Positions 1-43,900 of a stretch of DNA of 64,000 bases are shown one piece after another. The stretch is from Struthio camelus. Lineage: Eukaryota; Chordata; Aves; Struthioniformes; Struthionidae. Positions within the stretch are counted from its first letter, which is position 1. The number at the start of each line of letters is the position of its first letter. The position numbers were made by a program, and so were the translations under genes. The stretch is from assembly GCF_040807025.1 (NCBI RefSeq), contig NC_090968.1, forward strand, positions 7,367,906 through 7,431,905, given 5' to 3'. Below the pieces are notes generated by a model, which did no database searches, was not told the origin of the DNA, and saw only the letters and a program-made list of their open reading frames with translations.

Positions 1-1188
1 TTCTCACGTGAGGATGTACTGTTCAGATATTTCTCCTGAAATAACAGGGCTGTTGCTGAACTGTGGTGTTACTCCATGTGGTTGCAGTAAGCCCCAGCTT
101 AACAGCCATCGCATGGGACTCTACTCTATTAAATTTCTCAGGTGTGGTCAGGGATGGTTGGTGTTAGACTGAAGTTCCTGCGGCGTTGCCATTGCTGTGG
201 GTGGCAACCTGTGACTCTTGCTGATGTTCTGCATCTCCCACTGAAAACTCGCTCGTGTAAGCGTTTCTGAGCATCTTCTAGCCTGGGAGTTGCACAACTT
301 CTTGTAGGGCTGTCCTTTAGTAAGTGTTTAGTCAGAACCCAAAGTTGCTGCAGTTGTTCTTGGCGTGTATGAGTGTCTTCAAGTAGGCAGCTTCATCTAG
401 CACGACTTTGAGAATCGGTGTAAAATATTAGCATCTCCTCGTGCAGACTTTGTGATTGTTACCCAGCTGTTCAAGTGAGACACGCATCTTTTACATGTTG
501 ATGTTGTGCATAATTGTCCTTTTCCCCAGCCCTTCATATTTCTTGAGGAATTTTTCTTGCGATCTGATTTGCAAGGTGATGGGCAGAGCTGTTTTCACAG
601 GCAGCCTTTCTGAAGTTGTTGTATCCCTGCAGGTGCAGGATCGGAGCCGGGTGCCGTTCGGGACCCGTCTTTGCGCACCCTCCAGCTCCGTGGGTCTGCG
701 GCCCTGATGGGAGCCTTGGCCGTGGCAGCCACGCTGCTATCCTGAAACACCTGCTTTCACGGGATCGAGACAAAGTGCTGCCGGCTGCTGCTGAAATAAG
801 GTGAGAACGTAACCTAACGCCTCGGGGGGGGGGGGCAACAAAAAGTGGGGGACAGCAAACAAAAATAACCCGTAACGCCTCTGCTGGGTGTCTCCTAAAG
901 CACGACGACCTGCAGGGTAAAAATGGCAGGTTTTTCCGAAGCAGACGTCGCCGCGGAGGTGGCTGTGCCGCTCGGGGGGAGCCGGGCGGCGGCGGCGGCC
1001 CCTTGTCCGTGGTGCTGCCGGGTCGGGCCGGGCCGGGCGGCTGCGCTGCGCTGCGCTGCGGGGGCGGCTCGGCGGCGGCGGCGGCGGCGGCTCCGCCCCG
1101 GGGCGGGGGGCGGCGCGGCCCGGCCGCGCAGGCTCCGGCTCCATAAGCCCGCGGGCCGGAGCCGAGCCAGGCGCCCGAGGCAGCGGCG
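1..1188. promoter_or_regulatory. ADAM9 upstream region and CpG-island promoter
   Basis: Positions 1 to about 930 hold no recognisable exon on either strand. From about 940 the sequence becomes very GC- and CpG-rich, with repeated GGGCGG and CGGCGG motifs and a short GCGCT run near 1042-1062, and it stays so through the first ADAM9 exon to about 1340. No TATA box stands out, so this looks like a TATA-less CpG-island promoter. The transcription start cannot be fixed from sequence alone. In mammals the gene TM2D2 lies divergently next to ADAM9; I cannot see its coding exons here. Confidence 0.6.
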
Positions 1189-32372
<31,184 letters not shown>

Positions 32373-34488
32373 CTTTGGCTTCTTTGGGGCCTTCACATGA
32401 GCTGACCTGTTCACTGAAACAAAGCTGAAATTGTATTTATCCTTCTTGCATTGAGTGGCCCATGGTAATCCCAGAAAGCCTTCCTTCTGCAGCCTTGGAT
32501 AAGGCAAATGAGATATTGAAACAAGGAATGTAAAACTTTAAACTAAATACCTCTACCAAAGCTACAGGAACTGAATACGTCAAACCCGTTGTTAGATCTG
32601 TCCGAGTATTGTGGCTTTGTAAACTGCAGTAGGGCTGTCCAGCTGGAAGTGGATCAGTCTGCAGTTAAATAATCTTTAAAGTACAGCACTTGGGAGTTAC
32701 TTTTGGTTTCCCCATTTCTGCGATGAGCCCTAATAATGAAATTGTCTGATTTGTTGTCGTCTTTCTAAATGTACAGTGAAGAACTAAAGTAGCACATACC
32801 ATTGTCTAAACAAGAAAATTTGGCCAATTTATTTAAACTTACTTTGTACGGACTGGAAAGTGTTATCCATTTAAACATAAATGGCACAAGTGAAATAAGG
32901 TATCAGTGTACTTGTTCAGAGGAAGATAAATATATTGTAAACATGTTTATGCATGTGTATATGTTTATTGATGTGTAATAATGCACTTAAATTCATACTT
33001 TCATGCTGACTGACACTAAGCTGTACTATATGGACATGAAGTTTAATTTAATGATTTTAAATTAGTAAGTGTAAGTTGCTAAATGAGAAACCTGTACTAA
33101 TTTCCACTAACATCGTGAATGGGCAATAAAAATAAAGGTACGAAAAAAATGGCCATATTTTGGTTTCAAAAAGTGGCATGCTTTCAGATTTAAATTTGGG
33201 TTTAAAGACTATGAATAACAGTCCCTACAGAAGCAAAAAATATGTTTCCTTAGACCACCTGAGCTTCCATGAGCACTTTAAATAGGAACCTGTTGATTAA
33301 TACAACTTTTCACCTAATCTTCAAATCTTTTTAGTGTCAGTCAGGATGTTTACATAGGCTAACTTGCGTTAGATTGGACTGCCATCAGTGTCTACACCAC
33401 TGACTAAATCAGGTTTTAATATTGTTTCTGAAAAGGAGTGTTTTAGCATTTGGTGTGCTGGCTGAGGAGAGGAGATCTTGGTTAACCGTGTTACCCTTGT
33501 ACTCTAGATAGAAACGGGATGATGGTGCTCATGAGTAGAAGTCCGTTACACAAACTTGCTGGAAGTGAAATAAGTATTGAAAGAATGCTTAGCTTTTTCA
33601 CTTTGTGCTAGCCACTGAATACAAACTCGCTCTGTAAATTTCCCCATAGTATTGCCAAAAAAATTTTTCCTGTGTATATACATATATAAATATATATATA
33701 TAGTGTTTGCATTTGCAGTAATAAAATACTTGAACTCCTGTGGTTTCCCATAAAGTTAGACTAAGATTTATGACACTATTAAAATACATGGAACTTTACC
33801 TAAAATATCACCAGATTTGTTTGTGGAGGTCTACTGTTTGTTCCAAGATAATCACTTAGTTTTTGTTTTTTTCTACTCAGTTTGGGCTATCTGGCTATAG
33901 CTATATAGCTTTGCTATTTAATAAGGCAGATGTCTGTTCGGGTCTCTCCAAGCAGTTCATGACATGAATGGCCCAGATGGGAGGGTGGGATGGGTGAAGG
34001 GAATCCAAGTAATGAAGTAACCCAAGAGAAAGATGTACTTAACTGTATTTAAAGTTGTGTGTGTGAATTAAAACTGTGCTGAAAATGGTGCCTTCTAATA
34101 GAGAAGAGTTTTTATACTTTCCGCATGCATGTCAGCAATATTTGCAGGGCAGTGGTCTAAGGCAATGAACATGCAGTTTTTAGAAATGATTTTGTGGAAA
34201 GGAAATAGCTCAAATTTTAAATGTGTTGAATATTGAAGATAACTACTGATTTTTGATTTTTTTTAAAGTGTACATTTATCCCTGTCACCTGACTAGATTT
34301 GAACAAATTGGAAGCTTTGTCCGTGTCTGATACTCGTTTAAAAACTTTGCACTCGAGGCAAATGTATGTCCGCTTGTTTTCTGTAAACTCCCTCGGGCTG
34401 AAAGACACGTGTCACTTTTGTAACGTTTGGTTTATGACGAAAGGGCTTTTCACGGAACCCGTTTGTAAGAAATAAACGAGCAATAAAG
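32373..34488 (+). other. ADAM9 3' UTR and intergenic spacer
   Basis: AT-rich, no coding potential recognised. Candidate AATAAA signals lie at 33125 and 33131 (back to back), 33720, 34471 and 34482. The first pair would give a 3' UTR of about 770 nt. The last pair is only about 120-135 bases before the start codon of gene 2. Confidence 0.7.
33125..33136 (+). promoter_or_regulatory. Tandem polyadenylation signals, ADAM9
   Basis: Two adjoining AATAAA hexamers in the ADAM9 3' UTR, followed by a T/G-containing stretch. Likely main 3' end of ADAM9. Confidence 0.65.
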
Positions 34489-34499
34489 AGGCCGGTTTT

Positions 34500-34900
34500 G
34501 TACAAACGCGCTCTGGTCCGCTGGTGCTTGGGGGGGGCGCGGGGGGGCGCGGGCCGTTAGCGGCCGCGCCGGGACGCGAACCGGCGGCTCCGCGGCGGCG
34601 GCGCCATGGGGCCGCGCCGGGCGCTGCTGGCCGCGCTGCTGGCGGCGCTGCGTGAGTGGGAGCGGGGCGCGGCGGGGGGGGGGGGGGGTCCTGCTGCCCC
34701 GGACGCGCGGCGGGTGCGAGCAGGGCCCCGGCCCTCGCCTCCGGCCGGGCCCGCGGCGCCGCCGTCCCCGGGGCGGCTCCTGCCCGCCGGAGCGGGGCCG
34801 CTCCTCCGGCTCGGCTGCCCGCGCCCTGCCGCCAGCCCTCCCGCGGCATCCCGGAGTCTGCTGGGAGCCGGTTCTGCTCGTAACAGTTTTGCACCGTTCT
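34500..34900 (+). promoter_or_regulatory. CpG-island promoter of gene 2
   Basis: Abrupt change from AT-rich spacer to a CpG- and G-run-rich block spanning the first exon of gene 2. GCCGTTAGCGG at 34553-34563 recurs as GCCGTTACCGG before gene 3 and as the core of the array before gene 4. No TATA box seen. Confidence 0.7.
34606..34651 (+). CDS. ADAM32-like: Gene 2 exon 1
   Basis: Signal peptide exon, 46 nt, in strong Kozak context GCGCCATGG. Ends in phase 1 at gtgagt. Confidence 0.9.
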
Positions 34901-37900
34901 CTTTCCTCTCTCTAGGTTCACAAGTGCTTTCGCAGATCACAGTTCCACAGAGATTGCCTGCAAACACAACTGGACAGGCGGTACCTTAGTAATCAAGTTA
35001 TTTCACGCGTGTGTTTGTAGGTGGGAGTGGGCATACGTATGCAGGAAACCGTGCTCTGCCTAGCGCAGGAGGCGGGGGATGCGGGATGGCCCGCTCTGGT
35101 ACCTTAGCAGGAGGCGTCAGACCTGCGCTGTCGGCACAGCCGTCGCTGTGCCTTTCCCTCGAAGAAGCACCGAGCGTTTGCTTGTTGAGGCCTTGTAATT
35201 TTCCCGTGTGTTTTGTGCGTTGCCCTCGGGGCATGCTTTTCTGAAGGTGGTGTTCCTAATGCTCCCTTTCTCTGCTTCTCTGCGTGCCCTAGGACACCAC
35301 AGTGTCCTATGTCCTCACGATAGAAGGGAGGCCGTACACCATTCACCTGAGGCAGCAGTAAGTTTGGCTTTGTCTTTCCTGCTCGGAGCGCTGTTGTGCA
35401 GTTCTCGGCCAGCCCAGCGGCTGGGCTGGTCCTGCCGGAGCGCGTCCGGTTGTGGGGGGCGGTTTCTGCCCGCAAGCGTTCAAGCTGGCCCTGCCCCAGC
35501 GAGCTGTTTGCAGCCTCTGCAGCGGTTGGGAACGTGCCCCGTTAGCGGGCGCATCTCCGGCTCCGCGGCGGGTGCGTGCTGGGGGGCGGGGGGGATGTTT
35601 GTGCCTGTGGCCCTGATGTGACCGTCAGCGGTTTTCTGATCTGCCAGACACCCGAGCACCATCTGTGTGACAGGGCAGGTTGCAGGACCTGTAAGCTCAA
35701 AAAGCGTTGGGTAGGAGATCCTATTTTCAGTGTTTCACTTTCCATCTTTCTTTTGTAGTCTCTTTTTATCTGACGATTTCAGGATTTACACGTACAGTCA
35801 GAAGGGGTCTTTGCACTCTGATTCGTCCCATATGAAGGTAAGCTGGGATCGCTTTGGGTTTTTTTTGCATCTTACTTATTCCAGAGTAGCACTGCTGTTC
35901 AGTATATGCAGTTAAGCTGTCCTGGCAGCTGGTTGCAGAAGCGTATTTATGGCTCAATAAGGGATTGCTTTGCTCTTGTTTGGATTTAGGATGATTGCTA
36001 CTACCGCGGATATATCGAAGGCTTCCCAGGTTCAGCCGTGACTCTCAGTACCTGCTCTGGGCTCAGGTAACAGGGTCAGCACCTCTCCCTCGCAGTGGCA
36101 TACGTTAGTGCGTGTGTGCAGCTGCGGGCCGTTGTTGGGAAGAAGCCAGCCGTTGCCCGCCAGCAGCATGCAGCATGCCGTGGCTCCTGCGGAGCGTGGA
36201 TGTCGTTCCTGGTCAAGGCAGCCACTGTCCTTAGGCCTGGTGGGGGGAGAGCCCGGACAGAGCGTCCGTGTGTTGCGGCTGCGGTGGCAGCTGCAGGTAC
36301 CATCTGCACCGTTTGCCTTTGCAGAGGCTTGCTGCAGTTTGAGAACGTGAGCTATGGGATTGAGCCTCTGGTTTATTCACCTGCATTTGAGCACTTCGTG
36401 TATCAGATGAGTAACGAGAACACAGCGGGTTTCCTCTTTGCAAATGTCCACGCTGAGAGAGGGAAAGACAAGGTGACAGCAGAGGAGATGATCTTGAAGA
36501 TCAATGATGATGAAGTGAGTGCTTGCTTATTTTGAAGGCAGAGCTGAGGCCGTGTGAGCATCTGCTGTGGGAGGGGTGTATTTCTGCGGGAAGTTCTGTC
36601 TGGCGTGAACCCCAGAAGGACGGAGATGAGAGGCGGTCTTTTAAGAGGGCAAGTGCGTGTGATAAGTGTGGCAGGGATTGTGGGTTGTGTGTCCCAGTGC
36701 CTAAGGAGAGGCGTTTTTGAGAGCTACCTGTTTTCTTGTTTGATTTGTAAATGCGGCAGTCTTTCTCCTTCTAGTTCTCAAAGAGTTGGGCAGTAATGTG
36801 TTGTCTGCTTTGGGCAGTTGTTCCTGTGGCTGTCAGAGGGCCCTGGTTTTCCTATTAGCAGTGCGTAAATGCTGTGATGATGATGATGATGCTTTCTGGA
36901 GGTTTTGGTGTCTTGTAGTTATCAGAAAATTTAGGATGACTTTTTAAATTATGCTAGTCTGAAGACATTATCTAGGTATTGCTTTTGATCGGGAAATTTA
37001 TTTGTCTAGCAGGCCTCAGGAATAAGATGGCTAGAAGGTAGAGATAAATAGCAACAAATATCATTTTTGTTTTCAGCCAGTATCAGCTGCAGTAATGTCT
37101 CCCAGATACGTAGAAGTGTATGTAGTTTTGGACAAGGCTTTGGTAAGTCACTTACGTTTTTTTTTTTTAACTTCTGAAAGCACTAAAAGATTTTGCCATT
37201 TCCCAGCTTTTATATATTTTTGATTTCCCATTTGAAAATGCATTTGTATTGTGGATTTTGAAGGAGGGAGAGAATGAAAATAAGTGGCGCACATTTACGC
37301 AAGTAGGTATTGGCAGTCATTTCAACGTTGTATTTCTTCCTCTTGACAAACAACTTGTCTCTTATAATGTCGTCTTGTGTTATTTTTCAGTACAACTATA
37401 TGGGTTCGGACAGGAATGTTGTGACACAAAGGATAATCCAGGTGTTTGGTTTTGTCAACAGTGTAAGTTTTATTGTCTGTTTTGTTTTGCCGTAAAATGA
37501 AGGGGGAGTTTTCATGGTGATTAACGGTCACCTACTCCTTAGCCGCTTTCAATTTGAGGAGGGGGCTATCTAAACCAAATTTCAAGTCTTGGCTCTTGAT
37601 GTTCTGGTTTATGATGTCTAGGCATGGCCTGGCATGAGCTCCTAGCTTCTCTGCAGCTTGCTCTAGACTTGATAAAAGGTGGGTTAGAGATTTAGTCCTA
37701 GTGGCCTAATGCAAAGGCATTGCTTAACCGTTGTAACTATATACTCTTTTAAAGCTGTAGTGGAACTAGTAATATGGTCCAAGCTAGAGTTACGGTTACA
37801 GTTATGATCAGTCCTGAACTACTCAGAATTAAGTATTAAAGAAAGTGCTGTTTAGTAGAATAGGATAGGAATTTGCAGGACGCAGAATGGTGACCACTGC

Positions 37901-40900
37901 CCACCGATTTCAGCTTTAAATGATCCTATTTGCAGTGTGATTATACCAGGATAGTGGAGTAAGCTGTCTTGCATTTATAGCTTGTAAAGTGTGTCCTGGG
38001 GAGGTTTTTTTGTAGGGCTGCAGATCTGCTATAAATTAACATCCATCCTCACGTGGCAGTAATATCTCATGCAGATGTACTAAGCCATTGACTAACGTAG
38101 GCATTTTGCCTTAGGATATCCAGTGTCCAAGCTTTTAGACGCTTTCTAGTTTATTCCCTTCTCAGTGCTGTAGATCTTATCTCATTTAACAGCTATATAA
38201 ATAACCTATTCCCATTCAGGTACTTTTAATTAACTTCTATGCCCATTCTTCCCCTTCACACCATCAAGCACATACCTTTAAAAACTGTCCTGATGCTGTT
38301 ATGTTGCTTACTTAATAATGTAGCTATTTGTGCATACACCGACAATTTATTTATGGAAAAAACAAAATCTTCTTATGAAGTTACTAGGCTTTGCTCCTTG
38401 TGCCTCTTGGTATATTTTATATAATTCTAGTTTTCTTTGTTCTCTTCTGTGATACAGATGTCATACAGTGATTGCCAGTTGATATTTTCTTTTTTTTCCT
38501 ACTTCCTTTATTGTTTATGCAGTTTTAATTCTGCTCCACATGAAAAGACGTTTGAGCAGCCATTTCTTCTGTTACATTTTCAGATGTTTAATCCTCTTAA
38601 TGTAACAATTGTGCTCTCCTCCCTGGAGTTCTGGATAGATGAGAATAAAATTCCAACAGCAGGGGAAACAGATGAAATTCTACAGCAATTTTTACAGTGG
38701 AAACAGTCCTACCTTGTTCTGCGGCCATATGACATAGCTTATTTATTTGTGTAAGATAAAAGTTTCTTTAGTAATTAAAGCTAGTTGGTAGAAATTAGTT
38801 AAACTGATGTAAGTAGAACAACAAAAATTCCAATGAGCAATGAATTCTTAAACATGCAAGGAGTTACAGAATTAATCTGGTTTTATTGAATTTATAATAT
38901 GATTTTTAATGTCTTAGTGTTGTATGCCATAAATGATAAGACAATAACATTTAAACCAAAAATAGCAATGAATATTTCTTAATAAGTAATTTCAAAAAAT
39001 TCCTTCTAACCTGGCTTTATGTGGAGATGTAGCTCATGCAATTGTGCCATCCACCTCTGGAAACCTGTGGCTGGGAAGAAGAGATCAGATTATTGCCTTG
39101 ATTGAAGGGAAAGGCGCCAGCCTGAGCTCGGCTGTCACTGGTGCTCTTTGGGCTGTGGGCTGACCGTTCAGAGCGTGGCTGCTGCCAGCGGCTCTGGCGG
39201 GGAGGCACCGGGAGCGACCAGCGAGGCAGCGGGCTGGAGAGGGGCAGATGCAGGGTGGTGCGGCCCTGGGACCCCCACTTACTTCCAGGCTTCGACGGCT
39301 GATGAAAACACTTGTGTTTTAGTTACAAGGATCGATCACAATACGTGGGCGCAACGATTCCAGGACGGGCATGTCAGCGAGAGGCTGCCGGCGGAGTTGC
39401 CGTGGTACGGCGTCGCGCGTCCGTGTGTGCGTGGGGAGGCAGAGCGGGGAGCGGGTGGGGGTTCCCAGGGAACAGCAGCGCGTGCTGGCCGCGGGGCTGG
39501 GCCGGGCCGGGCCGTGCCGTGCCGTGCCGGGGAGGCTGGTGCTCGGCCACGGTAGGGTGAGAAGGGGAGGGTGCGTTGCAGGGCTGGTGCTCGGCCGGCC
39601 CCGGAGGTGAGGCCCCGGGTGTGCGTGGCGTGCGCGCTGCCCGGCCGTGCGCCGCGCTCTGCTCCCTGTCGGGGAGCTGCACCGACACCGACGGTGTGCC
39701 GGCCCGGGCGTCGCGGGGCGCGGGCGGCGGGGAGGTCTGGGCGGGAGCAGCCCGGGGCAGCGTTCAGCGCTGCCGCGTGCGCGAGGGAAGCGATGCTGCG
39801 ACAGCGCTCTGCTCTCTCTTCCCTCCAGTACCAAAGGGCTGTGAGCCTGGAGTCGTTTTCCATCATCCTGGCGCAGCTGCTGGGGCTGAGCCTGGGAATG
39901 ACCTATGACGGCTCCAGAGACTGCCAGTGTCCCGGGTCCGTTTGCATAATGAACTCTAAGGCCTTGTAAGTTTTTTGTTGTCTGTTTCTGTCTGTGACGT
40001 TGCCTTTTTCCTGTTGGAACTCTAGTTACCAGGTGTAGATGAGAAATTTTGGAAAGGACATGGTAGTGGGATTTGAGCAATTATCCCCAACGTCAGCGAT
40101 GTTGATTCTGTATGCTGCAGACAGAGCCCTTTCTGTTTGAGCAGTTTGATATCTTGCAGCTAAGTGCCGACGTGTACGCTATGCCATGTTCATGTTGCAA
40201 GGATCGCAGTCGAGTGTGCTTTGACCAGAGATGCCTTTGGCAGCATCTCTCATACCAGGAGAGGCTGACAGAGCTGGGACTCTCTAGCCTGGAGAAGGGA
40301 AGGCTCGGGGGGGGTCTTATACATGCGTATAAATATCCGAAGGGAGGGTATAAAGAAGACAGGGCCAGACTCTTCTCAGTGGTGCCCAGTGACAGGATGA
40401 GAGGCAACAGGCACAAATTGAAACACAGGGACACTTGAACACAGACAATGTTTCTTTGCTGTGAGGGCTGTTGAATGCTGGAACAGGTTGCCCAGAGAGT
40501 TTGTGGAGTCTCCATCCTTGGAGATTTTCAGAACCTGACTGAACATGGTCCTCAGCAACCCGCTCTCGATGACCCTTCTTTAGCAAGGAGGTTGGACTAG
40601 ATGATCTCTAGGGGTCCCTTCCCGCCTCACCTCTTCTGTGATTCTGTGAAACGTCATTCCATTGCAAAAATTACAATAACTCAAACTAATGGAATGTCTT
40701 TTCATTAGACTTCATATTTGAAATTCTGAGAATTTCAGGTCTCTGTTGTTCTTGCTCTAGGAAGGAAAAAGAGTAGGTAAGTTAGTGATTCTACTTGAAA
40801 AATGAAAACTTTCTCTCCAAAAGCATGGTATCTTTGAATTCTTCTCAATATCTATTAGTAATGCTTTTGTAAATCTAGTTTTACAAGTGAACTAAAAGAC

Positions 40901-43900
40901 ACCCAGTAGAACACTTTGCCTGCCTTGTGCTGACATTTTAACAAGTTCTTGAACTGTATAGATGTTTTAAGAAAAATAAACAGCAGTAGATGCGTTAGAA
41001 CATAAACAAGTATAGATACTTAATTTATTTCAGACGTTTTGGTGGGGTAAAAACCTTTAGTAGCTGCAGCATTGGAGACTTTGAAAACTTTCTCAAGCAA
41101 AACAGAGGAGACTGCCTTCTCAATAGACCCCATTTGAGTGGACGGTCCTACAGGAAAGCTGCAGTCTGCGGCAATGGTGTTGTGGAACGTGGAGAGCAGT
41201 GCGACTGCGGGTCACTGCAGGTTAGTACTACAGTAATTATGGCTAAATATGTAAACCTGAACTGTTCTGAGATTTAGAATAATGAACCCTTGAGGCCACA
41301 ACTGGAGTAGGAGCCAGCCCCAGAGGGACCTGTATCTGTTTTTAGATTGTTCCTATGTCAGCATCAATCAAATTGCAGCTTTGTCCTCTACCTTCTCCTA
41401 GATACTGCCCAAGTTTAATATTTTGGGAATAAGAAGGGAGGGGGCAACCTTTGAAAGTGAATAGCTCTAGGGGAAGGAAAACGTAGAATAACATGATTCT
41501 ATAATGTGTCCTCAGGATTGTCTGATAGATGAATGCTGTACTACAGATTGTCAGTTTAAGCCTGGAGTGAAATGTTCCTCTGGATTATGTTGTGATAGAT
41601 GTCAGGTGAGGCATGTTTTTGTAATTGTCACATGATCGTTATTAATTTTTGGAGAAATATTATGCTCCCATGCTTAAGGATGGAGACAACCTTCCTGTTG
41701 GGGTATGCAAGCAGTCACTCTTAAAAGACTGGTAGGAGGACTGGTGATCACCATGTTAGGCATGGGAAGCTGAAGGACAGGGAAACTCAGCATTGTGTGC
41801 CGATTCACGGAAGTCTGTTGGAGGGCTGGATACAATCAGAGCAGTTCCTGGGGTAGGGCTTTCCAGCTCATGTCCCTAAAATCCCCGGGAGGAAAATTGC
41901 CAGGGGAAGGCTGTGGATGTCACCCCAGTGTGCGTGCCGTGACCTGCGTGCTGAGAATCTAAGAGATGGTCTGGAGGTACTGGGGATGCGTCTCCGACAG
42001 CATCAGGAGGGTCTGCGTGGGGTTTGAGAGGGGACCACGCTGCTCTGTGTGTGTGTGTGTGTGTGTGAGACAGGTGTGTAAGGGCGGAGAGAAGAGTCCT
42101 GGCAGGCGGGTGGGTGTCAGGAGTGGCGAGCGGTGTGTGCAAGGTGCAGCGGCTGTGCCGCTCTGTAGCGTTGGCAGAGCTGCGCACGCCCTCAGCGTAA
42201 CCGTCCGAAGCTTTGGGAAATTGCACTGTTAAAGCATTACAGGCCATCTGTTGCCTTGATGGACCACGGATCTCTCATTCGTACCTCTTTCACCAGTTTA
42301 AACAGAAGAATGCCAAGTGCCGGCCCCCTGCTGATGCGCAGTGTGATCTCGCAGAGTACTGCAACGGGACCTCTGAGATCTGTCCTCCTGACTTTTATAT
42401 TCAGGACGGGTACAGATGTGAGCACGGCACCGGTTACTGCTACAAAGGACGCTGCCGGTCTGCTGACCTGCAGTGCCAGAGACTCTATGGGAAAGGTAAG
42501 AGAGGCGATTCTGTTTTCATTGGTACTACAACCCAGTTTCAGAAGATATTACAGTAAAACAATGCTTAGCTTGCGTCCTAAATCTCTAGCTCTCACAAGT
42601 CAGGTAAGCTTCGTTCTCTCTTTTTAGTCTGGTTTCTGTTCCAATGAGGTTCTGTTGTTAGTCTTTTAACTCATTTCTGACACTTCCCCAATAAGCCTAA
42701 ACCCGATTTCAAGCAACTGTTGAATCAAGAGGGAGATTTTTTAAGGATTGCACTTGAAAGTATGTGAGATGAATAACCAGGTACAATGCTCCATACAAGG
42801 CAGAGGAAGACTTGTGCCTTGTGTTCTTGCTCCTTCTTGTGCTTGAGGTAGGGGGCAGGAAGGAAAGCGGAGGATGTAGAGGGTTATATGGGACAAGTTG
42901 TATGGCAGCTCCTCTTCTCACAAAGAGAGAAGGAGATGTGGAGTGGGGCCTCAGGAAAAGGCAGGACACAGTTTTGGAAAAGCATTTCAAGCTGAATTTT
43001 GAATCTGGTTAATACGCACTTGAGTAGCACGTAGCTCCCCCAATTTTTCAGAAGTAACAAGAAAAACAAAATATATCATAAATTTAATATTTGTGAGCTA
43101 AATTAAGCAGTGAGCTAATCTGTTATTTACTAATCCCTTATTTCTGGAGTTCAGGACTGTTGAGTGTTTGGGGTTGGTAGTCCTGGGATAGGTATTATGT
43201 TTCCTCTAATCAGTGAACAAAATATATGGTCTACTGTGAACAGGATGAAAATTTAGAAAAGTTATTGGATGCCCTAATATATACTTTGTATTCCTTTAAA
43301 TTATAATCAGTATTACTGCTAAACTTTCAGGTTCAAAAAATGCTCCTGTGATATGTTATGAGGAGATCAATAGTCAACGGGATAGATTTGGACACTGTGG
43401 TATCAATCCCTGGCAAAACTATAAAATCTGTGCTTGGAGGTATGTTTTAAGGAAATGGCAGTTACTGTGCTGAAAATGCTTATTTAATTTGAAACTTACA
43501 GAAAAGGACCTGCTTATTTTTTCTTGTCATGCAACTGTATTTTTATTGTGCTGTTTAATTTTTTTAGTGTTTCATCATATAGCATATAAATGTGTGTGTG
43601 TAGATAGATAGATTAAAAAAACACATCCTTTGCAAATCAATCTTGTAGGAATCTCAGATGTGGAAAGTTAATCTGTACGTACCCATATCGCATTCCGTTT
43701 GCAACTACCACTGCTGCTGTTATTTATGCTCAAGTGCGAGAACATTTGTGCGTATCTTTGGATTATATGAACACATCTGCAGGGTTGAGTCTTCTTCTGG
43801 TTGAGGCAGGTACAAAGTGTGGTTCTGGAAAGGTAAGAAAACATTTTATAATCACCTAAAATGTCAGATATAAATTTTAAATTTTAACTAGGTTTTAGAA

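Larger units (their letters stand above)
35947..36875. repeat. Shared block B (gene 2 copy)
   Basis: Near-identical to 50006-50988 in gene 3, covering exon 5, intron 5, exon 6 and part of intron 6. Interrupted by diverged patches inside intron 5 (about 36180-36290) and in the last 24 nt of exon 6. Confidence 0.85.
41853..42528. repeat. Shared block D (gene 2 copy)
   Basis: Highly similar to 54995-55671 in gene 3, covering the end of intron 13 (with a TG microsatellite) and exon 14. Similarity stops sharply just after the donor region of exon 14. The intron is at least as well matched as the exon. Confidence 0.85.

Noticed and set aside
39319-40080. Minus-strand open frame of about 250 codons, repeated at 52770-53399
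   Set aside because: Antisense of the CpG-rich converted block that contains exons 10 and 11; its presence in both genes follows from the shared block.
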